Source: Symbiodinium natans
Taxonomy: Eukaryota; Sar; Dinophyceae; Suessiales; Symbiodiniaceae
DNA length: 60,000 nucleotides
Direction: 5' to 3'
NCBI GenBank assembly: GCA_905221605.1
Contig: CAJNDS010002652.1
Coordinates: 168,144 to 228,143, forward strand
The notes beneath the pieces were generated by a model. The model did not search any database and was not told the origin of the DNA. It worked only from the letters and a program-made list of their open reading frames with translations. Numbering within the stretch: position 1 is the first letter of the stretch; each line of letters begins with the position of its first letter. The position numbers and the translations under genes were made by a program. Positions 24,541 through 38,300 of this stretch are shown here, piece by piece.

Positions 24541-24605
24541 TTCTGCTTTTTCCGTGTGACCTAACCTCCTTACACACGCAGTAAACACCATGACAACATA
24601 CTTTG

Positions 24606-24900
24606 TTAGGCCAACGTAGGCCCCAAACAGTGGGGACACGAAGAGCATGTCAAGCTCTCTAGACACGAGGTCCATGGCTCAGCGTTTTTGGAAGAATGCC
24701 TGCATATCCTGCTGACACATCGTGCCGTCTCGGGAACACTGCGACGAGCAGGTCCAGCATGGCTGGCAGAGCTGTGGCAAAACTGGCGTGACGAAATCAG
24801 GCTCGGCGATTCAGCCCCACTGCAGCTCGGTGTGCTCCTGAAGCTAATCGACGACCCAAGGGGAGCAGGAGGCACTTCGGCCAGTGGGCCGAACAGGTGA
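24606..24900 (+). CDS. Candidate plus-strand exon, unrecognised
   Basis: An AG|G acceptor-like site before 24611 opens a frame that runs to a stop near 24900 with protein-like helical composition (for example SAFLEECLHILLTHRAVSG, PAWLAELWQNWRDEIRLG and LQLGVLLKLIDD). No start codon or matching neighbour exon was found, and its strand opposes all recognised genes. No domain was recognised. Treat as a hypothesis. Confidence 0.25.
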
Positions 24901-26759
24901 ACGGGAAAGATGGGCAGCAGTCCAGGCAGCAGACACCTCGTGGGGCCGGGGCGGATAGGCTAAGAGATGAAGGGTGAACCTGCTGCAAGTCTCCGAATCG
25001 CTGGGAGGGGGGGGGGTTCGTTTGAAGGCACACAAACCAGGCAAATCCAGGTGGCAACGGCTGCCAAGGGAGGTCCTTTGGGGCCCGAAAGACACAAGTT
25101 AGGCGATTGCGCAGCAGGCTGTCCGGCTTGGGCAAGCACTTTAAGGCCTGTGTTAGGGTCTTTTTAGGGCTCGTCCTGAAGACTTCAGTTTTCGTCGCGG
25201 CTTACCCGTGTCGCCTCTAAAAAATCTGCAATGCTTAGAAAAGGCCTCTAGCTCACCATGGTACACTGGAGGGAGGAACAGTTCGATTTCTCTTCCGACT
25301 CCTCTCACTCCGAAATCCATTCTCTTTCTTGTAGACCCAGAGCCGAAGCTCCGCTACTAAGTAAAATTCCGAGGGACAATCACCGCACTCAATACCGACC
25401 GAACTTAACCAATCAACTGTCTTTCACAAAAAACACTCAAGACAGCTGCTTGCTGTCTCACTGCAGTCCTCGTGCCAATCGGGCCGGCTTGAGCCAAATG
25501 CATTGCTCGTTCTGCGTTGAGCTTTTAGGGTAACAGGCAGACCAGAGAGGGGATCAGAAGGACCAGCCAGTCGACCAGCGGACCAGCGGACCAGCAGACC
25601 AGCGGGCCAGCAGACTCAGCAGACCATCAGACCGCAAAACCACCAAAAAGAAATACAAAAAAAACAAAAAGTCCGAAAAATTAAAAATAGAAAACGAATG
25701 TCTGCAGCCCAGTTCTGCAGCAGGACAAGTCCCCTGTCACCTCGTGCATCGCGATCTCGCTTCTCCTCAAGCAAAGTAGTTGCCGCAAGCGTCAAAGGAG
25801 CTACAACTACAATCCAATTGTTCCAAGAGGATCTTTCCCTCAAGGTTAGGAGCTGGGTGGAGTTTACAACGCAGCCTAGGCCAATCGCAGCTGTGGACTA
25901 TGAATGCCCGGATGCCAGCTCACTTGCATCTGCAAACCTGCAACAGCGCGTTGCAGCATTATAGGTGTCCTCCGCGCACGCCGTCGCACCTATGCACAGC
26001 TCCCAAACAGCTCCATCAATCCACCAAACTCACACACAAGCTCGACCGGGCAGGTCGCAAACTCGTTTTGTCATATGTTCTCGTGCCGTTCGCTTTTTTC
26101 ATGCAGCCAGCTTCTCTAGCGATAAAGCAGGCGGCACCGAAGTGCCCCAAATAGTCATTTCGTGAGATGTATGTCTTGCTAGAAGATACGCTCATTGATT
26201 CTCTTGCTGATTGGTGGAAAAGAAACGTCGAGAAAACAGCCTTCCCATGGCCACCCCCTTCGTGCCTTGCCATGGACCAAATTTCGTGGGGCAGTTTGTG
26301 TCCCGCCACTGGAACCCAATGTGTGGGGGCGAGGCATGAAGCCCAAGTAACAATGTACACGGAACTGTATGTCGGCTGGCTTCAAACTGATTTGAAAAAC
26401 TTTGGTTGGCTGTTCCAGCCTTAGAACTGTCCACAGCTTGACAGGACGTGCGTTTTTGTCTTGGTTTTTGTCTAATGATTTTTGTGCATCCCAGCGGGGC
26501 CTTGCTTGGGCTGGCGTGGCGGCTGGCGTGGTGGCGCCTGGACGGTGCAATGGTCACTAGCTTGCCTAGTTGCCATCAGCGCCGGACGTTGCAGGGCAAT
26601 GAGTGAACTGCAATGTACTGTAATATTCACGCCATGCACACATGCCTTGGCAACGCTGCCAAACCTGCAAAGCAAGCTTGATCGCATGTGCCTAATCCGC
26701 CGACCCCTCCGGTCCGGGGGAGGCGTTAGCCAAAACCGTGTCTTTCCTCCCCCCCACAC
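24901..26759. other. No gene recognised; short GACCAGCGG repeats
   Basis: Nothing coding can be supported. At 25552-25628 there are about eight imperfect copies of GACCAGCGG or GACCAGCAG. The word CTTGAGCCAAATG near 25489 resembles the complement of part of the dinoflagellate spliced leader but lacks the full match. Confidence 0.35.
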
Positions 26760-27090
26760 CTCAGAATTGTTGGAGCATGGTAAACTACTTTTTCACGGGC
26801 TCCATCCAGTGCACGCCCACCCCCTTCCTGGAGCATGGCAAACTAGAGCTCCAACGCGCGCCCTAACCCACACCCCCGCCACCTTTCAAGGGCCGGCGCC
26901 AGCCTTCCCACACCCTCCCACCAACCCCACCCCCTGCCCACACCTTAGCACTCCTGGAGCATGGTGGGCTCCAGCGCACGCCCAAACCGCCCTCACCATG
27001 GGAGACTGCCCTGGAGCCACCCCTCCATCGCACTCCTGGAGTTTGGTAAGCATGCCCCCACACCTCAGCATTCCTGAACCACGTTAGCAC
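26760..27090. repeat. Degenerate tandem repeat around CTCCTGGAGCATGG
   Basis: About five diverged copies of a unit containing TCCTGGAGCATGG, GGGCTCCAGCGCACGCCC and CACACCTCAGCA words occur at 26765, 26826, 26950, 27030 and 27068. The region is C-rich with stops in most frames. It looks like an old minisatellite. Confidence 0.6.
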
Positions 27091-27106
27091 GTCCTTAACG
27101 GCGCGC

Positions 27107-28190
<1,084 letters not shown>

Positions 28191-28193
28191 TCT

Positions 28194-28617
28194 TGTTCCC
28201 CACCCTCGGTGTGGGGTTGTTAGATTTTAAACTCAACTCTTCTCCTCGCCCGGAACTCTCCTCGCCCGGAACTCTTCTCCTCGCCCGGTCTACTCCTCAA
28301 CCCCAAAGTGTCCCTGGAGTGCCCAACTCTAGTGTGTCCCAGAGTGTCCCCGAAGTGCCCCCAACGCCAGATATTTTTTTGGAGTGCCCCCCCCCCCCCC
28401 CCCGCCCCGAAAATTCCTCAGCCCCAAAGTCTCCCTGGAGTGCCCAGCCCCAGAGTCTCCAGAGTCTCCTGAAAGTGTCCCCCGGAGTGCCCAGCCCCAG
28501 CGTTTCCCTACAGGCCCAACCCCAGAGTCTCGTGCCCAACCCCAGAGTGTGCCGGGAGTGCCCAACCCCAGAGTATCTCTACCAAGAGAGGGTGGGGATG
28601 TTCGAAGTAAAATAATT
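28194..28617 (+). repeat. Dispersed repeat family, copy 1
   Basis: Shares near-identical blocks, in opposite orientation, with 46449-46883. It starts near GTGGGGTTGTT and CTCGCCCGGAACTC, holds repeated GAGTGCCCAACCCCAGAGT units of about 25-30 bp, a shared CGCCAGATATTTTTTTGGAG word, and ends GAGGGTGGGGATGTTCGAAG. CCCCACCCTC at the left end and GAGGGTGGGG at the right end are complementary, a possible terminal inverted repeat in this copy. Confidence 0.85.
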
Positions 28618-31339
28618 GATATGTTTTCTTCTTGTTCTTGTTCTCGTTCTTGTTCTTGCTCTTGCTCCTCCCATTGCACCCACGCCCTTGCTCTAGTCGG
28701 TGCGGGCGTGCCCGGCTATGGGCGACAGCCCCTTAGACATGCTCTATGTAGGCGGCTGCAGTCATGTTTGAAACGCATGGCTGCAAACAGCAGCCAAGGT
28801 GATGATGAGCATGGTCGTCATCGTCATCATCGTCATCATCGTCACCATCGTCACCATCATGTTGATCATCAGCAGCAACAACTACCGCATCATCTGAGCA
28901 GTGTGAGCCAAACTATCTACGAATCCACCGACCCCGCCCTGCGGTGGCGCAATGAAGTCTTTGGTTTTCTTGCCTGCTAGCCACCCCCCGAAAAAAAAAC
29001 TCTCGCATGCCAGACCTTCGGTTTAGATCCTGGGTACGAAGAGGAAGCTGCTAGAATCATAAACTTTCTTGCTTTCCAAACCTCTGCTCCGAGAAGGAGA
29101 CGTGTTGAGGAACCACTGTGACAGACTTGGGATGTGTCATCCGCCACAGTCCCCGCCCTGTATGTGTGACCCGTCAGCATGCCGCAATGCAGTCAAGTTC
29201 AAGAATACTATCAACATCTATGCATACTATCTCATCGAGTTTTCAAAAAGAAGAGCAGTTTGGAGCATCTCCGCAGGCATGGGAAGTTCTCGTAGTAGTG
29301 GGGAGTTGTGGAGTGTGCAAGGCACAAGGACGGCATCCAACTGTATGGAATGTTCACACTGGCTTCAAGACTTGGAGCCTTGCCCTTTCCGGACTTTCCA
29401 CCCCCACATTTTCCCCGAACATCAGCTTCTGTAGAAGAGGCATTTTCGGGAAAAATGCATTACAACATGCGCTTTCCCATCTTTCCAAAGGATGCTCAGG
29501 CAACTGCATCCACGTCACGCCCGCGGCTTGGATGCCTGCTGACACAGAAATACACAGAAAGCCCAGGGGCCGACATGAATGTCACATTTGTGTTGCGGCG
29601 TGCTACGCCTCTGCCTTGTGACCGCAATGGCACACTGCTTGGCACGCTAGCCAGCAGGGTCTGAGAGACCTGCCCAGGATAACAATCAGCAAAGCTCTTT
29701 CGTACAAGAAACTCCGGGGAGCGTGCCACCTGCGTTTGATTCACGCTCGTGCGCGGCAATTGCTGCTCCACAGCGCCATTCATCGGCACGCGCCTTATCG
29801 CTATTTGGTCCCTAGAGGACCGTGGAGCAGCCGGCAGTGAGCATCAATGAGCACCAACGTTTCTGTTCTTCAAATGCCGAACACAGAGTGACTTCTGGCC
29901 GATTCCGATCTGTCATGCAAACAACAATAACGCACAACGGTGCGGAGTTATCTTGCCGGACATGTTGTTGTTGCTGCTGGATCAAATGCCGAAGTGGACC
30001 TGCAACTTGCGAGAACGAGAACAAGTTCTGTGGCCAACGAGACGCCGTGCACCCAATGCTGTCAGGACACGTTGCGCGCATTGAGCGCTGTTTGACCTGG
30101 CAAAAAAGTCAACATTCGCAGGTGGGTTCAGCTAGATTCTTGGAAATGGAAGCATGCTTTGGCAGTATCGGGAGTGCTTCGCATGTCTCCCCATCAACAC
30201 ATGTGCCTCCCAGCGGTCCTCATCCTGACCAAGCCAACGTGAAAAAAATTGCCACCCAAGGGGTATGATCCGTGGGGCACCGTCGCACCACGCCCACTCA
30301 GGGTGGCATTCACTGCGCTCTCACCCATAGCTCTGCAACTCACAGTGCGTTCTGCTTGCTACTGCTACTGCTACAAGTACTCATGCTGTTCGACAGTCCG
30401 ACACACAGCTCTCGAGCGCCTCGAGGCGAAGGCTGGGTTGGACGATGTGCCGGGCTAGCCTCGGGCTCTCAAAGCCCCCTCTCTCTAATTCTCTCTAAAC
30501 CCCTCCCTCCGTGAAATAAGAACGCCCCACGATCTTTCATGGGGCCTTCTCAGAAAGTTCAATTCTTCTGGTTACAAGCAAAGGTGCATCGCAGCCACGT
30601 CGGTGTCCGCGAGCCTGGACCTCACATCAGTCACAACAAGCTGCTTCAACATTGGCAGCAGCATCTCGTGTAAAGCTTGTGAGAAAGCAAACATCGCAAC
30701 TCCAACACCTGTACCAACCTTCGCCTTCCCCGCCTGATCACCCCTGACCATCCTGGACCCACACATTCCCCCTTTTCCAAGCTACGCAGTATGGATTCGG
30801 AAATAAGAACACAAACATAAACGAACAAAACGAACATAAATGACAATGAAGAGGAGGACGACGGGACGACAGTGACTTTGATGAAAGCGACGAGGGCGAG
30901 GCGCAGGAAGAACAGGAGGATACTTGCTCGGCTCACCCCACCGAACTTGTCCATTGCATAATCACTATAAGTTAGAGCCGAGCTCAAAGAGTCCTGTGGC
31001 AACATGTGCTGGATCATGGCCGTTTGAGCCGAAACATTTGTCGGATGTTGCCGATGCTCCTTTTGTCCCGCTTCTCATGATGTAGGTGATGCATCGAACC
31101 AAACGTCGTCGTTTTGTACCGAGCAGAGCATGCATTTGAAGCTTCGACATGTCGGAATCGGAACATATCCCAAAATGTCCCAGTGTCAACATGTGGGTTG
31201 TTGTCAGAATGCTTGTTCCCGAAACTGACGTTAAATCGGAACTCCCTCGGTGCCGAGTTATGTCCTGAAGGAAAAAGAAGCTGATTGAGATGGAGTAGCA
31301 AACGCGACATTTGAAGGATCCAAGCATGATTTCCCAGAA
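28618..31339. other. No gene recognised
   Basis: Contains a CATCGT/CATCAC trinucleotide patch at 28820-28862. Open frames of 90-167 codons exist on both strands without recognisable domains. A minus frame around 30646-31017 has a hydrophobic centre and might be part of a membrane protein, but no exon chain supports it. Confidence 0.35.
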
Positions 31340-31935
31340 AGGGTGCTAGCGCGGACCATTTTTCAGGCGCTGCTGTCGGACGAGTCGTCACAAGAACTGC
31401 TAGTGTTACTGCTACATACTGCTACTGCTGGAGTTCTGGCGCGAGCGCAGGTTTCTCCGCTGTCGCCACTTGCGGGGGCTCGAGCTCCAGCAAGCATAGC
31501 ACTCTCGGTTCTATGGTGTTGCTTTGTGGTCTGCTAAAGGAGGAATGGGCCATGGTCTGCTGGGGGAGGTTGCGCTGACATTTTGCTAGCGCCGTGCTAG
31601 CGCGGCGCTAGCGCAAAACACTGTGCCGGATTTCCAAGATCTGATACTACGACGTGATGAACGACGAAAACAAGCCAGGAGCAGCAAATGTACCAAGTAT
31701 AACAAGAATATCGTTTCTTTCTTGTCATCGGTTTTCCTAGAAGAACCTCTATCCTGGCAACGGCGTGGGGTTATTCCACCACCCCGGATGTTGTACGCAT
31801 ATTTCGGGTGGTGCGCCTGGCTGGGCCTCCTCAATCAATCTCTGTTGGGTTCGTTTGGTGGTGACATGCGAGATTTGAAATAATATTTGTTGATTTTACC
31901 TAGCGCGAACCTAGCGTTTTCCTAGCGCCACACTG
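31340..31935. repeat. Region bracketed by CTAGCGC-type words, with a plus-strand ORF between
   Basis: GCTAGCGC or CCTAGCG occurs at 31347, three times in 31585-31615 (GCTAGCGCCGTGCTAGCGCG), and three times in 31901-31928. Between the clusters the plus strand is open from 31623 to 31883 for 86 residues (PDFQDLILRRDERRKQARSS ... YAYFGWCAWLGLLNQSLL). This could be a small mobile element with clustered terminal motifs; no family was recognised. Confidence 0.4.
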
Positions 31936-32285
31936 GGGTTTTAGGGGATCCCCCTCGGTGCCGCCTTATAGCAAAGACATGAAAATAGACCGGCCAAACC
32001 AATTAATGTAAATTAAAGTAACTGAGCAGACACGCGAATTTTGAACGCAACCCATGTGTCAACTTCAAGACTAAGACAAAGCACTGCGAGAAAGAGAGTT
32101 TGCTTGGACTGGTACATTGGTCAGGTTCGGGCTTTGAACAGTAAATGGTGGGCTTTACGCCTCTACCTGTCTCGCAAGAGCTGGGCAGAACAGGATGGAG
32201 GATTCGCTCCTTGCTTTCCGCGCACAGTGGAGACTTTGGCCATTACAAGGTAAACTTGTGCACGCTTGCAATACTATAAAGGGGG

Positions 32286-32350
32286 CCCCAACAATAATTA
32301 TATGAAAAGCGTGCATTCTTTGCCTTTTCATTATAATTATTGTGTGGGGG
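32286..32350. repeat. AT-rich hairpin (inverted repeat)
   Basis: ACAATAATTATATGAAAAG on the left pairs with CTTTTCATTATAATTATTGT on the right with a single 1-base bulge, extended outward by CCCCA/TGTGGGG. Stems are about 24 bp around a loop of about 15 bp. The flanks are AT-rich with ATTAATATT words. Likely a foldback element. Confidence 0.65.
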
Positions 32351-35300
32351 CGTGTGAGTGAAGGAAGACAAGAAAACCTTCATGACGCAGGAATCTTGTT
32401 CACGGATGCAGTATTAACCGGGATAGTCCGCCAGGCTGGTTCACTTGTTCTAGAGTTACCGCAAGGAGAAGTAAGCACCCTGTCCATCATGAATCACTCC
32501 CTGAGACAGAGGTTATAGTGTGAAGAGAACATTATATTAATATTGGTAATGAAAGCACGCAATATTAATAGAATGTGAACGTAACGCACAAACCGCCAAT
32601 CACCCGGGATAGAACGAAGTGAATTCACGGACCAAGACATGAAGACAATAGAACTGCCATGGAGAGGTTGTTGATGGCGTGTGAACGGTTAGACCAAGAT
32701 AGTAGTTTCTGTGGGGTTCCTTGACAGGCGAACAAGGGAGTGATTGGTGAGTTGGGAACATGGCAGGGTTGTTTTGTGCGTTGTGCTTGTGACAGGTTCA
32801 CTCATGAGCAGGGTCTCGCAGACCTTGCACAAGAGCTCGAATGGCTCGCAGGCCAGGCAGCACAACGCCTGGTGCGCGTCATGCAAACAGCAAGCTGGTA
32901 GTTACCACATGTGGACAGACTGTAAGCCTAAGCTGAAAGAGCTGTCGAAGCTGAAAACAAAAAGCTGGAACACGACAAGGTACCACAAAGCTTGCTGTGT
33001 TGCGTGGTGTGCTTGAGTGAGCACAGGAACCGGGCAGCACTTCCAGGCGCTGGCCTTCGCAACACGGCCGCAAGCAACCTTTCAACGCAGTCCGGCCAAC
33101 TGGCAGCCCCTCATGTGGCACCACCCCGCTTTTGTTACCGGATATCGGGGTGCCCTCTTCGTTAAAGATGAGAAAGTGGCGACTCCCAGCAAGCCGAGCC
33201 TAAACTCTCTTGCCCGGCTTCCCAGGGGACTGAGTCATTGTCCCCTCCTTTTGGAATTCAAGCTGGAAAGCGCTGGGCGAGAAGGGTGAGGCAGGGAGTC
33301 GCACAGCTGACGCGTCTTGGAGAAAAGGGCATGAGGCTGAGGCTCATTGCGATTCATGAAGAAGGGATCAGCGCACCCTCCAGCAGGCATCGGAACCCAC
33401 CCGGCACGCTGCTAGCGGCTCAAACAAGGAGGTCCTGACGTAGCAACGGCATGCTTACACTGCGAATCCAAGGAACTCGCAGAATGCACACTTCTAGTGT
33501 CGAGCGAACCTAAAACACGCTCGATGTGTTGCGAATTACGACAGGCCCAGCTGCCATACCTAAAACTACAAGTAGCTTCGCTGGTCACGAGAGCGTCGAT
33601 GTCTCAGAGGTAACTTCGATGCAGATTCTCTTTCGGAGGACGGCATCGTCCGTCCCACGGACAGAGAGGCAGAGGAAATATCAATGGTAAGCGTGGGTGG
33701 AAAAAAAGATGCCAACATGGACATCTGCGGCATCGGGTGCAAGAAAGGCCTGATAAGTCGAATGCCAGACTGAACCCACAGGCTACTTCACAGGTATGTG
33801 GGTCCCTCTGTGAAGTTTCCTTACCCCGTTGCTGTCCTCCTCTGAAACTCTTGCACTCGTTGTTATGTTGGCATGTCTTAGGATGCCACCTGAATTGCTC
33901 AAGTACTCGATGCCCAAACCTGGCAATCTCTTGAATTCTTGAATGCTGTCCACTCCGACTGCGGCAACATGCTAAGTCTTTTCGCAAAGAATGGATCCAA
34001 AGTGTCTTGAGCCTGTGCAGCAAGCTATTCGCCGGCTCTTTGAGGGCATGCAGCATGCAGCACCTCGATGCTCACAACCACTAAAGCACAATACATTAAA
34101 GTACCACGCATGACAACAACCACTGCAGGAAGCATCACGGGGCCAAAGGACTTTAGCATTCATGAGACACCACTTGCATGAGGACAGGGCAATGTCCTTT
34201 GCAAAGGGCCGTGATCTGGAATCAAGTTCCAACCTAGCTTCTGTGTGGACAACCACTGCAGCAAGCATGGATTCGACAACATAACTGTAGCATAACTGAA
34301 ACATTAAGCAACCGATCGTTAGACACGCCATGAAAGAAATCCTTTCAATTCAGTGAACGATGTGTGGACTGCCGAGTCTGGAAAGCCCAAACAGGATGAG
34401 ACGTCGAGAAACATTCGAGACTCATTCCTGGTCTCCGCAGCTGTAGCTCAGGTGACGGCGGATGAGTTGGCCCATGAGCTCACCGGTCCGGAGAAGCCTT
34501 CAACTTCAACCAAACGTGTTGTTTTCTTGCTGGACTTACCTCGAACTTTCCCTGAAATGTCTGGGAGACCAGCTCTTTTTCAGGCCAGTGTGGCAGCGAC
34601 TGAAAATCTTCCATGAGAAGCAACACGACTTTTTGATGAATGCGCCGCCTCGTGCCGGCGCTGAGTGATCATGCAGCTTGCTTCTTGATGTTCATGGTAA
34701 GGCTCAGACAGCTGGCTTTCATTCTCGTGCGAAAAACGTCGGATGAGAGCAACAAAGGCCTGTCTGCCACGTGTTCAAGACGAGTCCGAGTCAGAATCCA
34801 AAACCTGCCTGGACATCGATTCGCTCTCTGTAAAAGCTCTCAAAAAGGCCAACAGAAATGGCATCGACCTGAAAGTCACAACAGCTCATCAACGAACATC
34901 AGATGCACGGATATGCACGGTGCAAAAATTGGGCTTAGGACATCTACGCCTGTGCCCACATTGGTGCTTGCCTCTCAAGGAACAACAAAAGCAAAAAGCA
35001 AAAGAGCCACTCTTGCTGGAGATGCCTGGAAAACGATCCAAAAAACGTGCCTTTGGGAAACGGGCTGAACCCGTGAGATGGCCGTTAGAGCCTGCACGGG
35101 GCTCCCTCGAGCTGTACATCACCATCCTGGGGCAACATCAACCATGTGTCATTGCAACCAGCTTCGGCCTCCCATCCCTTCGGTAGATGCTGTTTCTTGG
35201 ACAACTCCTTCCGAGTTTTGCCCTTCACTGGCATGCTCCGAAAGTAAGGTCATCTGTCGTGGCCTCAGCGGTTGGGATTCTCAAAGGGTTCATGGTAAAT

Positions 35301-38300
35301 GTGCACTCTGAAAGCCGGACTGCACTTCTTGCTCGCGAGATCCACGACCATCCTTGGCACGAAGCAACCACATTCAATATGTGTCACCCTAAGCCGTCTG
35401 CATTTGTATCAGGGACCGAGCCGGCTCTTTGCAACCGCCTGGCATCGCAACAAGGCGACATCATTGCTTCGAAATCACATTCCCGCCTTCGTCGGGCAAG
35501 CTCTTCTCCTGTGACTCCTGCATGCACGGGACGCTGGGCTGACATCATTAATGATACAGACACAAGTGCGAAACAACCGCACCTTGGTCTCGGAGTTCTG
35601 CTTCTCGAGAACCTACTCACAGAAGGATCCACAGTTGCAGTTTGTTGCAAGCCACAAGCATCGAATCAATACGTGGGGAGGCGGTTACCTTATGCTGTGG
35701 CCGCCCTTTGCTCGTGGCATGAGCTAGCATGGCAGACTTGGTGCACATCACCGCACAACAGGGATCCACCCCCTTCTGCGCTGGATTGGCAGCACATCTG
35801 GCCGCAAAAACGACCCCCGCCTTCGCTTGCCAGGTGCGCTTCTTCGTAAAACCCTGTATGAAGGCAAATGTTCGGTTTTACGATGCCCGACTCCCAGCTC
35901 GACAAGTTCCCCGAAACTCCGAAGCTGGTTTCGACCTTTATCAAACCGGGGTGCTGCTACGTTCATCGTTGTTTTGATGCTTCTTAGCTTGTTCGCGGCT
36001 GTTCTGTTTCCGCACGAATCTGCAAAGCACGGTACCTTGCTTCTGGCAGCGCTCGCCGAAACAGGTACCCATCTTCTCTGCTGCTCACCTCAAAAGGATG
36101 TCAACTCCACAATCCCGCGCCAAGGACATCACAACATCACCGGTACGGACGTTGCCGACCAATGCCGACCAGTGGCTGGATCTAAGACCTTTGGGAGGCA
36201 TTGGCTCTCCTTGATAGGCGTCATATCATTCAGCAACTTGAGCCCACGGCAGCCCTTCAGGAACGACACACATCAACCAGCGCACAGGTAGCAGCACTCT
36301 GTTGCTTGGGCCTTGGGGAGAGCCGAGGTCTGCCAAGACCATGTTGGCTTTAGGATGCGAAAAAGCGGGGTAACCATCAGCATCTCTACTGGTTTCTGGC
36401 TTCAACACATGGATCCAGACCCTGGCCTCCGGTCATATCGATAAAGCATTGAGCAACCTCTACAGTCTACAGATTCAAGCCAACCTCCAAACAACGTCCA
36501 AACACACGTTGACCTCAACTGCACCGGTCTTTCTGGAAGTCCCAAAATGGAAAAAACTGGTACTGCGGACCAAAACGTAAAACCAAGCAAAACTGCCCCA
36601 AATTCTTGTTGCCAGGCTTCAGCCTGATGAGCCTGATCTTCTTGGGTCGCATGATTTCAGCGCGCCATTGAGCCACGATAGGGCTCTGGTTGTGCAACAT
36701 CAATCTCAGCTTCGTGCCCATGCTGTGCTCGTCATGGCATGTCAAGACAATGTATCATGGCAGCATGGTGAATGGTGGTTAGTGATGGCGAGATGCTATG
36801 AGCTGCTCTAACGACGGGGATTGCACTCTAGCTCCTCTCTTCGCTGGTGTGCGCATGCGTTCGGCGCTTCCATTTCTGGTCGATGCGGATTGTTTCGGCA
36901 CGCTTCTTTGCTCCACCCTCCAAGTTGCAATCGTAATTCGGAGTCCGGCCCCCTTTGCTTAGGATTCGCACTTTGCAAGCGCATTCCAGGCGCAGTTGTG
37001 TTCATAGTCGCAGCAGGAACAGGTTGCCATGGCCAGCGGATGCGCTTGGCATCACTTGACGGCGGCCGACCCACCTCCGCGCATGTCGCATGTTGTGGCG
37101 CGAGCCCACATCAGGCTTGAAGTTGGGGTCGAGCTGGAGTATGTGAACATATCGCCGCGAACGCACACAGCTCCGCCGCTTCGCCCGATCCCGGATCCAC
37201 ACATGCAGCACGAGATGATGACAGGATCACATTATTTTTGCGGTATCTCCGGCGCATCTTCCGCGGCCATTCGGAAATGGGAATCGCAACAAGGGGCTTC
37301 TTGCCAGACCTGGTGGTCACCAGTGTGCAGACATGTCAGAAGCAGAACAACAGCTCATGGATTCACTACACGTTTCTCTGGGGGAGAGAGAGAGGGAATT
37401 TTCCAAATGGGGGAGGAGAAATGCGACTCGACGACGACTGCTAGTGGCCCTTGGAGATGGCGCCTGCGGTTGATGTCCACGCAAGGCAATCGGAATACCG
37501 GGCAAGACTGCAGAGGCTTAGGTAAGCTTTACAGCTAATTTTCTTGGGTGCAGCCCCTTGCCGATGCACACTTGATTGAACAGACGAAAAAAAGCTCAAG
37601 AGGAAGATAGGCTGCAAGTTTGATTGGATGGCCTTCGTGTAGCCCACATGGCTTTGAAAGCGTGAGGGATCGTTGATGCCCTGTCTCCGAAGCATGAGAT
37701 GCGTGATGCAGACGTGGTTTAGCACCAACAGGCACAACATGGCACAACGTCGATACAGTGCTGCATGGTGCTGCCATCCATCGTCAGTTTTAACAATGCT
37801 CTTCTCAAAGACAGCAGACGGTCAGCTTCACCAAGTGGAAATTTGCAGGAAGATGTGAGACTCCTGACTTCGCACCCAGTGGTAAAACCTCAGACAAAGT
37901 AGCTAGGCATTGCAAAGCAGTAATCTTATGTAACTGAGGTCGCAATCTGCAATGTGTACCACATTGTACCATTCACTGCAGCATGCAACATCATGCAACT
38001 GAGAGCCAAACTGGGCAATGACTCCGGTTGAAATTCCACGTGGAACGGATAAAAAAAGCTGGTAGTCAGCTGCCATGGACACATAGAAACACCTGAGACA
38101 AGCTTGTAGGCCCTTGTAGGCAGTTGCAAGCTATGATGATACTTCTATGGCGTCACAAGATCGGAGGGCTTGCAGTCAACTTTGAGCGCAGCACTCATGG
38201 TCCGTCGCAACACATATTTGGCAAGGCACCTTGGACATATCAGCAATGCGCACAAGACCGCGCAACAAGCATGTGGTCACACAGTGCTCAGCGGCCGGCT

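Noticed and set aside
24094-24675. Glutamate-rich frame on the minus strand
   Set aside because: Produced by the GAA/GGAAGA repeat; complementary frames are equally open.
25480-25500. Word resembling the complement of the dinoflagellate spliced leader
   Set aside because: Only CTTGAGCCAAA-TG matches; one A and the GCTACGG part are missing, so neither an SL gene nor a relic can be asserted.
36226-36408. Possible kinase fragment (KANMVLADLG ... PVRWLM)
   Set aside because: Isolated resemblance to an activation loop without HRD, glycine loop or neighbouring kinase exons.
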